NCBI GenBank assembly: GCA_029531795.1
Contig: JAPEIS010000013.1
Coordinates: 186,001 to 250,000 of the forward strand
Direction of reading: 5' to 3'
DNA length: 64,000 nucleotides
Source: Sclerotinia nivalis
Taxonomy: Eukaryota; Ascomycota; Leotiomycetes; Helotiales; Sclerotiniaceae
Positions 47,283 to 56,675 of the stretch are shown here, in pieces; position 1 is the stretch's first letter; each line of letters starts with the position of its first letter. Made by a program: the position numbers and the translations under genes. The notes beneath the pieces were generated by a model, which worked only from the letters and a program-made list of their open reading frames with translations, was not told the DNA's origin and did no database searches.

Positions 47283-47522
47283 GGGTGTCCAATAGCCCGG
47301 ACTGGCAGACTAGGTTTAAGCTTTCAATGATCGAAGTCTTTGAATATTTGAATATATTCCAATGTTTCAAATACTTTGAATATCTTAATTATATTTAATA
47401 TTCAAAAAATTATAAATATTTAAATATAATTCATTATTTTAATTGATTTGAATATCCCAAATGAATTCAAGAATCCAAAAGCTTTTTATTGTTGGACTGC
47501 AGTCCGGACTATTAGATACCCT
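47283..47522. mobile_element. MITE-like element 2 (about 240 bp, imperfect terminal inverted repeats)
   Basis: The left end reads AGGGTGTCCAATAGCCCGGA; the right end, reverse complemented, reads AGGGTATCTAATAGTCCGGA. Similarity continues to a shared AAGCTTT at about 40 bp. The interior is about 80% A+T. There is no coding capacity. A target-site duplication could not be identified. Confidence 0.68.
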
Positions 47523-48341
47523 AGAACTTCCAAGCCGTAGCAAGCAAGCCGTAGCAAGCCAAGAATCAGTTAATCCTGTAGTATAAGTATTGATATAAAA
47601 GTACCAAAATATTATCAATGTCTTGCTAGACAAACCACAAACAGCATTTCGCTATTGTGAGTCCATTCATTTGGCTCTAGTTGAGTTAACGCGGAAGAAA
47701 TCGGTACTAAACGATAAGATGTCTCCTTGTGTGGAGTCTCCCGTCTGTGTGAAGCTAAAATTCTCACCTGTGAATACGGTTGATCGATATGATGGTCATT
47801 TCACAATTAGAGTTGTGAAATACTTGAGAAGACAGTCGTTGTGCAGATCTTTGCACTATCAACTCCATCCGACGATATATTGGGTGTCAATAAGCCTAAA
47901 AAGGATTCGATTGTCAAATCTACATCGGAACATTGAAGAGTGTGATGAGATTTATTTAATATATGTATTTCATTTTTGGCATGCAATCCATTTCGTGCAT
48001 CGCATGCCAATCTTTAACAGAAGTGGTACCGGACTTTAGTCCTTCGGGGCCAAAATTTGGTGGCCTTGATGCAATACAACACATAAATGTTGGTAATACG
48101 TAGCCCCACAGATGCGGGTAGAGTTACAGTTGGTGGACCCCAACTGCGCCGCAATTATTTACTGCACGAGCAGAAATCGGGGTATACTAAATGTTAACGG
48201 TATGCACACACAAAACACAACAGTTATTCCAGACAGGGCAGTCTGCCTCGATTTGATTCCATCACAATGGCTATTGTCTGACCGTGGCATATTATTTGTT
48301 ATAGTACGAAGTTGGTATTATTAGAAATACTAGTTGTCTGC
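47523..48341. other. Spacer between MITE-like elements 2 and 3
   Basis: There is no supported gene. A 138-codon plus-strand frame (47623-48039) has no recognisable features. Confidence 0.5.
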
Positions 48342-48849
48342 ATGTAAGAGTTCTGGACCGGACTCACCGCACACTAAGCGAAATCACATCAAAAATGACG
48401 ATTTTTCACTTTTTTAGATTTTTATTGTATATATGAAATATTAAGATAATTTATTAAATTCTATATTTATAAAAAGATAATTAATCAAGATTTATTAAAA
48501 ATTGAATAAAATATTTTTATTTATTTTTGTTTTGAAGTTATATATATTCGAAGTCAAAGAAATGAAAAAGTTCAAAAAAATCGCTTATTTTATATGGGGA
48601 AAATATGAAAAAAAAACGTTACACAATGAAAATTTTGAAAATTTTCAATCAAAAATTATTAAAAATAAAAGATATAATTTTCTGAAATACTTTTATAGTT
48701 AATTATTATATTCTAAAATTTCAATTGATTCTATTGGATAATAAAAAAGTTATTTGATATTTAATTTTATATGAGAAAATATGGTTTTTGCAGGGATTCT
48801 GTCACGAATTCGAATGGTGTGCGGTGAGTAGATTCCAGAACTCTTACAT
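48342..48849. mobile_element. MITE-like element 3 (508 bp, terminal inverted repeats)
   Basis: The left end begins ATGTAAGAGTTCTGGA and, four bases on, ACTCACCGCACAC. The right end carries the same two blocks inverted (GTGTGCGGTGAGT ... TCCAGAACTCTTACAT), giving about 33 bp of TIR with a 4-5-base mismatch island. The interior is extremely AT-rich with only Lys/Phe/Asn-rich frames. It has no transposase. The immediate flanks do not show an obvious duplication. Confidence 0.78.
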
Positions 48850-49232
48850 TAATATTACATACAACCTCGTATGCATACACGTTATCCCTTTATAATTACA
48901 AGAATTCATGCATCGTCTTACCAAAGAGTACCACGCGTCTGTGGAAGACGGGTCAAAAGCTAATGATATAGACAGAACCTGCTATGCCACCCATCCTAGC
49001 CTTCGTCATGATATCATTGCAATCTCCTAGTATACATACACCCCAATCTGCCTCTGGCCTTTTACTAGCAAGTCTTTTCCCTCCCTGTATTAATGTTCAA
49101 TCTTCAAGCAACAGTCCTCACAAGTGTCTTGACTCTACATCCTAGTTTCCCATCCTTTACTTCAACAATCCCCAATTCAGAAATCTTTGTTATCTCCCTA
49201 TCTGCTTCATACATAACCCACCCTCCTAAAAA
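48850..49232. other. Upstream region of the NRPS-like locus
   Basis: These 383 bp hold no coding sequence. They are pyrimidine-rich just before the ATG at 49233 (CCACCCTCCTAAAAAATGG), as is common in fungal 5' UTRs. Confidence 0.5.
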
Positions 49233-52200
49233 ATGGCATCCATACTCTTTGAAGAAAATAGCCTAATTCCCATCCGTCGAAAGCAACTCCTCAACAACAT
49301 AGTCGACGGTTTAGCCAAAGTTCGACCTGGGACCATCTACGCCGAAGTTCCCCGATCCGCAACCAGCTACGACGAAGGGTATCGCAAGATTAGCTATGCC
49401 AATTTCGCAAATGCGATTAATGGTCTCGCTCATTGGTAACGTGATGCTCTTGGTCCCGCAGAAAACTTCCCAACTCTAGCGTATATTGGTCCAAATGATT
49501 TCCGCTATAATGCGCTGATATTGGCGGCTGTGAAAGCAGGCTATAAGGTATGCGCACATACTGCTTTGTGGTTGGGATATTAACAAAATTTGAAACAGAT
49601 GTTTTTTAGTTCCCCTCGAAACAGTATTCCCGCCCATGCAAATCTCTTCAAGATTCTCGAATGCAAAGTTCTCATCACAGTCAACCCAACGCTACCCATG
49701 GCCCCCGCAATCATTGAAGCTACGGGCGTACGAGCCATCGAATATCCAGGCGTTGACGATTTGCTCGATAACATTTACCCACTTTATCCATTCACCAAGA
49801 CGTTTGCCAAAGCAAGGAAAGAGCCATTGGTAGTTTTACACACTTCTGGCACAACTGGATTTCCTAAACCTATAGTGTGGAATCATGATTGGGTAGCAAG
49901 TTGGAGTGATTGGCTAGCTATTGCTCCTCCCGAGGGTTATACTAATCAAACTGCGCTGTGGACTTCGTATGTATGTCTTTATTGTACGTTTTGGGAGAGA
50001 AATCTGACTGTAGTGCTATTAGCACGAGGCTTCTAAATACCCTACCCCCTTTTCATGTAAGCACCATAAGTAGTCGTCAAGTAGCCCTCTTACATTTGTT
50101 TCAATCTTGGGTTTTTCCAGAATCGCCATTGACAATCATTATTACAGGCAGGTGGAATATTCATGACACTCTTAAACGCAGTATTCAACCAAACACCTCT
50201 CATCTACCCATTAGCCGGCGTACCACTCTCAACCCAAATCGTCCTAGAAGCTTTAAACCACATCAAAGCGGATAGCGTTCTCCTCGCGCCACCATTTGTC
50301 GAAGAAATAGGCAAAAATCCTGAAATGTTAGACTTCCTAGTCAAAAATATCGATGTACTCCTATACGGCGGCGGAGACGTATCACAAGCCACAGGCGACA
50401 AGATATCCAAACGTCTCAAACTATCCATGATCATCGGATCTACAGAAAGCGGTGCCTACCCCGCCATATTTCCCAGTGACAAATGGCCCTCTAACGATTG
50501 GAAGTATTTTCATTTCCATCCCCACGCTGGTATCGAATTAAGACCACACTCCGAGAATCGCTATGAAGCGATTTTAATGCGTAATTCTGATCTGAGAAAC
50601 TGCAACAGATATTTTCCGTCTTTCCATCTTTGGATGAATGGGAAACACACGATCTATACGCCCCTCATCCTTCTATTCCCGATTATGGTTATATTCCGGA
50701 CGAAGTGATGACATAATCGTTCTATTGACTGGTGAGAAAACCAACCCAGTGAGTATGGAGCAACAAATTGCGCATCATCCGGAAGTACGAGCCGCGCTCG
50801 TTATCGGTACTCATAGATTTCAGACAGCGTTGCTTGTTGAATTAATATCTCCTCAAATACTATCCACGGTGGAACGAGCAGAGGCTATTGAACGTATATG
50901 GCCAATCATTCAAGAGGCAAATCAAGAATGTCCTCGTCATGCTAAAATTACTAAATCTCATATCCTCTTCACTAGTCCGGATAGACCAATGGGAAGATCG
51001 GGTAAGGGAACTGTTCAGAGACAACCGACACTTGATATTTATGCGAGAGAGGTTGATAAGCTATACGCAGACGCGGACAAGATGTCAACTTCAGCTCCAT
51101 TAGATAATTCGGCTCCCGAGATGGAAATTGATATAAACGATAGCAGATCCATAAGTCGATTTATTAACGATGCGAATTCCCAGCTCGTTGGATCTACCAC
51201 GTTTCAAGATGAGGATGATCTGTTTATTCGAGGAATGCTGGATTCTTTGCAGGCACTTCGATTGACCAGAATTTTGAAACAGACTTTTGCAATTCGGGAG
51301 TTGGAAATTACCACTCTCTATACGAATCCTTCCGTCAAATCTCTTACCGAGGCGATAATTCGTCTTTCTTCGGTACACGAGTCTTCAAAATTATCAAGCA
51401 GTGAGTCTAGATTGCAAGCTATTAATGATAGCTTGGTCGAATACAAAACCATCCTGGATGGTATCGCCCACGAAGATCATAAGACAGAATCGACCGACAT
51501 AAACGGTGTAAATGCTGCTTCAAAAGAGAAGGTAGTTATTCTCACAGGCTCCACTGGTGCACTTGGCTCATATATCCTACAAACTCTTCTGACATCAAGC
51601 ACCGTTTCACACATCTATTGTCTCAACAGAACTGCCGGAAAAGAACCACAAATAAAACGAAGTCAAGCTCACGGTCTACGTACCGAGTTTCCCTCAAATC
51701 GCGTCACCTTTCTCCACGCCGATCTCCCACAAAAATATTTAGGCCTTGAGCGCGAAATATTCGCGAAGATTAAAGACTCTACAACACATATTATCCACAA
51801 TGCCTGGCCTGTAAACTTCAACATTCCATTATCAACCTTTTATCCCAATATCAAAGGTGTAATCAACTTGATTGGATTCGCGTCTACTGCTTTCCACGCC
51901 CCATTACTAATGTTCCTCTCATCCCTAAGTTCCGTCAGCAATTTCAAAGGAAATGTTCCCGAAACAGTCATCAATGACATTATCGCCTCTCTTCCCATGG
52001 GTTATTCTGAATCTAAATTCATCGCCGGGAATCTTCTTGCGTATGCTGCGGATAAATTTCCTCATGTACCTATTAGTATCGCTCGCATTGGACAAATAGC
52101 AGGTCCTGTTTCTACAAACGGAATCTGGAATAAACAGGAGTGGTTCCCCAGTCTTGTGCTTAGTTCTATTCATCTGGGTATTATTCCTGAATCACTTGAT

Positions 52201-52462
52201 TCAACAGATGATAGCAAGGTCGATTGGGTACCAATTGATCTCATTGCTGATATACTCGTGGAGCTTAACTTCAACGCCAGAGGGGATCAGAATCAACACA
52301 CTAACGGAGCAAAAGTCTATCATCCCGTTGATCCTGTTCTCGTTCCGTGGAACTCACTTTTACCTAAAATTATTGAGAGCGCCACACACGGAAAAAAGAA
52401 TAAACTAGTTCCTGTACCTTTCGTCAAATGGATTGAGCATGTTCGAAAAGATGCGGAGGATT

Positions 52463-52476
52463 TACATTCCAAGATT
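52463..52476. repeat. Left target-site duplication of the 52.5-53.2 kb element
   Basis: TACATTCCAAGATT occurs here as coding sequence for the reductase (LHSKI) and again, exactly, at 53180-53193 where the coding sequence resumes. Confidence 0.92.
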
Positions 52477-52853
52477 GATTGATTGATTGATTTAATTAAC
52501 ATCCATACTGAGTCAAAGACTATCTAGGACGGTTAAGAGCTCAATCGAGTTTTTAACAGATAGTTATGGATAGTACTATCTAAATAGTATACAGATTTGT
52601 ATATATTTTTGATAAAGGAAATGAAAACTAATATTAGAGAGCAAAATCCGACTTTTATATAGTATTACATATAAAAATAAAAATACTAATCAAAGTATTA
52701 CATTCATGATTTTCCAAATCCGATCCCTTTATCAATCAAATCCAAACAATTGTGACGATGGTCTTAATTCAAGGCATGATAGAATGAATCAATTAATCTA
52801 TACTAGAGAATAACAAACTACCGTACCAAATACAATAGAGTTGAGCCTTTTAT

Positions 52854-52872
52854 GGTCCCCTCGGAGGGGACC
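52854..52872. repeat. Hairpin repeat unit 1 inside the inserted element
   Basis: GGTCCCCT-CGG-AGGGGACC: an 8-bp perfect stem, followed by AAAGCC. It recurs 74 bp downstream. Confidence 0.8.
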
Positions 52873-52927
52873 AAAGCCCTAAGCGAATACAGGGTGAAAT
52901 AAATGAAATAATAACCTGAGGCATCTT

Positions 52928-52946
52928 GGTCCCTTCGGAGGGGACC
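52928..52946. repeat. Hairpin repeat unit 2 inside the inserted element
   Basis: GGTCCCTTCGGAGGGGACC: the same hairpin with one C-to-T change in the left arm that leaves a G-T pair, followed by AAAAGCC. Flanking GGCAT and CCTRAGG blocks are also repeated. Confidence 0.8.
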
Positions 52947-53179
52947 AAAAGCCGAAAGAATGGCCTAAGGCATTTATGGCATAATAGAATAACAGGATCG
53001 TCACATTTACTATCAATCAATTCGAAAGCAAAAAATGTTGCAATCGAATGTCTTTTCCTTTTCCAATCATTACAACTCCATTAAATGATTCAAACTTAGT
53101 TTTGCAAACTCTAATAATTAAATAAAAAAACTGGAGGTTCGTAGAGGACACCGTGTACAGGTGTTGAGTCTTGTCCTCC

Positions 53180-53193
53180 TACATTCCAAGATT
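53180..53193. repeat. Right target-site duplication of the 52.5-53.2 kb element
   Basis: Exact copy of the 14-bp sequence at 52463-52476. The interrupted reductase frame continues directly from it. Confidence 0.92.
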
Positions 53194-53382
53194 AATTTTG
53201 AGGAAATGTTGGAAAAGAATCCGGCTATCAAATTGTTGTCCTTTTATGAAGGGTTAGCTAAGGAAAGAGGCACGAGTGTTTTAGAGAATAAGAAAACGGT
53301 ACAAGCAAGTGAGAAGTTGCGTGGATTGCAAGGTATCGAGGAAGTGTGGGTTGAGAAATGGGTGCAGGGTTGGATTGAATGA

Positions 53383-54131
53383 ATAAATAGACACTCTAAT
53401 CTGCTTGAAAGAAAGGGAAATATTTTTGTAAAATTGGACATGTAGTTCAAATTGTGGATAGGAAATCATTGTCACTATCTAGAAAGAAAAATCTTGTTCT
53501 ACTTCACTTCGCTAACTGACGTAATGATATCAAGAACCATAGTTAAGCGAGCCGTTTTCAGTGATAAATAATCAACCAAGGCCAAAATTGAGAACATAAT
53601 TAACAGTTCCTTTGCTCTGCTTGTAGGAGTACAATATCTGAACTTCCCACATAGACTTGGGCATTGAAATGTTATATTTTGAAAGTAGAGAGGAATGATA
53701 TAATCAAGCTCCCACTCATGTGACTGCCGAAGCATACTCAATGGCTGATTGGACTTGTATGTGGAATTGGCATGTTCTTGATGGACGATGCTGTAGAAAG
53801 TACTTCGCCAAACACCCACCATGGTACATGTAGTGATTCTCAAAAGGATTACCTTCTTTCGAACTATTTGGCCTTTATGACTAGTAAGGTATGGGCAGAC
53901 AGGGATTCCTTGAAAGTGCTGTGTAGGGAAAACCACATGCCAAAAGAACGGAACAATGAAAGAAAGCCAAAGTTTCTGAAACCAAAGGTAAGAATATCTA
54001 TTGTATCTACGCAATGAATTTCAATACTCATCCTCTATTCTATTTACCGATTTGTATATTCTATGCACAAATGGAATATCTCAACTCTTCCTATACATAG
54101 CACCACCAGCACCAGCCTATGAACTGTCAGT
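53383..54131. other. Intergenic between convergent genes
   Basis: A 171-codon minus-strand frame (54014-53499) and an overlapping plus-strand frame are present, but neither shows a domain or plausible splice context. I do not call them. Part of this is 3' UTR. Confidence 0.5.
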
Positions 54132-55320
54132 TTATGACTTCTTATGCAATACCGTGGCGGAAGCCTGCCAATATCCCTATTAGTTCTTGTTCGGACCAAA
54201 AGAATCACAAAACATACCTGATGGTTGGGGAAAATTAAAGTATCGGCGATAACCACATTCTCTCTTCTTCCAGCTGCAAAAACAATAACTTCTGCGATAT
54301 CATCCGGAGTCAATGGTTCGCATCCAGCATAAACAGCATCTGCCTTCTTCTTATCACCATAGAATCTGACGACACTGAATTCCGTCTCGACTTGCCCTGG
54401 ATCAATCTCAATGACTCTTATTCTTGTAGCAATTAATTCCTTTCTTAGTGAATCTCCAAAACTTCTAATGGCTGCTTTAGTAGCACAATAGATACTTCCT
54501 CCTATGTATGCTTCTCTTCCTGCAATACTGCCAATGTTTATAATATCGCCTTTTCCGCCATCGGGTCGTGCTTTGAAAATTGGAAGGATAGCTTGAGTCA
54601 TATTGATGAGTCCAGTTACGTTTGTTGCGAACATTATGTTGACATCTTCTTCGGCGATAGATGGAGCTTGGGCTACGCCTTTGACTAAACCACTAAATTG
54701 AGATTTTATTAGCAGATGTATTTTATCTTTTGCAGAATGCAATCGGGAAATATGAGCCAGGCGATGAAAATGGATGAAGCTTAAATAGCCTGTGCAAATC
54801 AACAAGTTGAGGGTAATAACCTTAGAGCAAGGGGATATTCTCAAAGTTTCCCTTCACATTGTGATAGTCATCCCAATACCCTTTCCCTACTCTTAAGATT
54901 TGAAAGCACTCACGCATTATTAACCAAAACATCAATTTCCCTCCATTCCTCTGGCAAACCACCAACAAAATCCTTAACCTCCTCAGGTTTACTAACATCC
55001 AATTTCACAGTCAAAACCTTCACACCTTCACCACATTCCTTCTCAATATCCTTCTTTACCTCTTCTAAAACATCAATTCTCCTTGCCGTTAAAATTAATC
55101 TCAAATCTTTAGGAGAAGTTCTGGCGAATTCTAAAGCGGTACTTCTACCAATTCCTGACGAGGCACCAGTTACAACAATGGTTTTCCCCTCAAGACGTTT
55201 GGACATTGCGGATGACATGGTTCGTTTGTAGAGGTGCGGAAGGAGGAATTGAGGAGATGGATATCTGAGGAGGGATTTAAAGGTTCGTAGGACTAGAGAT
55301 GATTTCTGAAGAATTGGCAT
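54132..55320 (-). CDS. Short-chain dehydrogenase/reductase (NADP-dependent, YMR226C-like)
   Basis: Three exons (55320-54914, 54692-54218, 54164-54132) join in phase to 304 residues. Classical SDR motifs are complete: TGASSGIG (cofactor loop), VLVNNAG split by intron 1, NIGSIAG with the catalytic Ser, YCATKAA with catalytic Tyr and Lys, and PGQVETEF. The closest type by motif order is the yeast YMR226C / bacterial YdfG group, which oxidises L-allo-threonine, serine and 3-hydroxy acids with NADP. That is inferred, not demonstrated. The first 34 residues are basic and hydroxylated with no acidic residue (QKSSLVLRTFKSLLRY), possibly a mitochondrial presequence. A start at the next ATG (55218, MSSAMSKRLEGKT) would give the usual cytosolic form. 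The tiny last exon (ASATVLHKKS) fits the C-terminus of the family. Confidence 0.93.
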
Positions 55321-56535
55321 GCGTGGAATTGAGTTTTATGAGGTTAATCAAAGAAGAGGACAGTCAGAAGGGAGTCAGAGATAAGTGGAAGAAGAGGATG
55401 ATGATTAATGATGTGATGAAGGTGGGGGTTTGATAGCTGTGACTTTATGAGCTTACCCCACATTTCGGAGATAGAACGGGATTGTACTGTCCTCGGTCCG
55501 TTCCTCAAGTGCTAATCTGAGGAACAGTCTGTCCAGAACAGTATCAAAACTCTATATTCATTCAACAGGACATTACTTTTGTTTGTATTTCAGCCCTCAA
55601 TACACCTCAATCTTTACTTAACGATCAATCAGTGCTAGGCTATTTCAGATGTTCGAGAAGCCTTTAATTACATCCTGTAAGTCGCTGGGAAGTTAAGACG
55701 CTCCCAAAGCTATACAAGCAGACCAGCACACCTTCAACTTCCTACCCATATGAATGAACTGAGATAATGCTTTCCCATTCACCCGCCTCTTTGAAATTGT
55801 ATATCAAACTGCACTATTTCACTATAGCAAGTGCTTCTAGGTTTTCATCACACACACGGGTCCATAGATCCTTATATCCCTGTTCTGATACCATTTTCCA
55901 GAAATAAAGTTTACAACCCTCTCCCCCTGTTTTTGTTTACACATCCTTTTTATTTCACCAATTTACGCGAATGATATAACTTCTCGAGCTTCAGTAAGCT
56001 TCCAGAGTCGCAAGAGCGGGAGTCAAGGACCTCATAATTATCTCCTGGAAAGTATTCGGAGGTTTTCGACGAAACTGTTATCAGCAAGAGACTCTCGTAT
56101 TGATAATGGCAATGCCTATGATTTCTTAGGTAGTCTCTTGGAAGTCATTTATCTATATTAGTTTAGTATTCCTCTCTTCTATTTTCGACACGGGCCATAT
56201 CATTTACAACGATTCTCCGGTAGTAAGATCTTACTTAATATTAGTCGATATCGGACAGCTTCGAAATAACAGTATACTTGAACATTCATTAACTTCCATC
56301 CAACTCCCACAATAACCATCATCTTCGACTAATTTCAATCCAAGTTACGATAAACAACATAAAAAACCTTAAAGATTTTCCGTTCCTTTCTCAGAGAAGG
56401 ACCTTCCTCTACCCCCTCTACCCCCGCCCCGCCCCGCCCCGCCCCACTTCACTTCTAGCCAAAAATCTCTTCATCCGTCACCCACCACATCAATATATCT
56501 TCTAATAAACATCCATTCTACAACAATAAGCAAAT
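55321..56535. other. Intergenic, upstream of the dehydrogenase and of tRNA-Gln
   Basis: No coding sequence is supported. A CCCCG run (56424-56443) is the only notable repeat. The left end is the probable dehydrogenase promoter. Confidence 0.55.
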
Positions 56536-56607
56536 CCTTCTATGGTGTAATGGTTAGCACACTAGATTTTGATTCTGGAGATATTGGTTCGATTCCTATT
56601 AGAAGGT
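56536..56607 (+). tRNA. tRNA-Gln (anticodon UUG)
   Basis: Identical over all 72 positions to the tRNA at 45956-46027 (opposite strand). It has the acceptor stem CCTTCTA/TAGAAGG, anticodon loop TTTTGAT and T loop TTCGATT. Upstream CAA-rich sequence (ACAACAATAAGCAAAT) resembles the start region of fungal pol III genes. The downstream flank is related to that of the other copy for about 65 bp. Confidence 0.92.
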
Positions 56608-56635
56608 TCATTTATGAATATTCTATCCTTCCATA

Positions 56636-56652
56636 CCTAGTTTGAAGCTGGG
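56636..56652 (+). other. Hairpin downstream of tRNA-Gln (copy B)
   Basis: CCTAGTTT-G-AAGCTGGG pairs fully if G-U pairs are allowed. Relative to copy A, both substitutions (C to T, A to G) turn a Watson-Crick pair into a wobble pair and keep the stem. The first T4 run lies beyond it at 56672-56675. Confidence 0.55.
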
Positions 56653-56675
56653 ATATCAGGATTGCATTCTCTTTT

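Larger units (their letters stand above)
52477..53179 (-). mobile_element. Non-autonomous retroelement-like insertion, copy 2 (703 bp)
   Basis: This is a second copy of the family seen at 7087-8181, flanked by an exact 14-bp TSD and located inside the last exon of the NRPS-like gene. It has the same (TTGA)n left end, the same CTATCTAGGACGG and AGTATACAG blocks, and the same right end (GGAGGTTCGTAGAG, TACAGGTGTTGAGTCTT, TCCTCC). Relative to copy 1 many differences are transitions, and copy 2 is the more AT-rich in the left block. It is shorter because its middle differs. The middle carries two hairpins (52854-52872, 52928-52946) not found in copy 1. There is no reverse transcriptase frame. Insertion adds an early stop to the host frame (HSKID then TGA). 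Confidence 0.88.
49233..53382 (+). pseudogene. NRPS-like adenylate-forming reductase (A-T-R), disrupted
   Basis: Single-module enzymes of this type activate a carboxylic acid (A), load it on a phosphopantetheinyl carrier (T) and reduce it with NADPH (R). Exons are 49233-49547, 49599-49966, 50023-50056 and 50148 onward. A-domain motifs include the core LHTSGTTGFPKP (about 49834) and YSGRSDDIIVLLTGEK (about 50692). The carrier site is GMLDSLQ (about 51233). The R domain shows GSTGALGSY (about 51546) and the catalytic YSESK (about 52003). Lesions: an in-frame TAA at 49437 (after GLAHW), two single-base frameshifts in the A domain (about 50595 and about 50684), and insertion of a 703-bp element at 52476. 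The coding sequence resumes after the element (INFEEMLEKNPAIKLLSF to WIE, stop at 53382). The half from 50687 to 52476 is otherwise open. The substrate cannot be inferred and there are no other biosynthetic genes nearby. Confidence 0.88.

Noticed and set aside
49437..49475. Tiny intron that would remove the TAA in the NRPS-like gene
   Set aside because: The only GT...CAG pair there (about 27 nt) is below a workable intron length and its removal breaks the frame, whereas reading through the TAA keeps the family sequence (RDALGPAENFPTLAYIG).
53499..54014. 171-codon minus-strand frame downstream of the dehydrogenase
   Set aside because: There are no conserved motifs, no plausible signal peptide and an overlapping frame on the other strand; it may include UTR sequence.
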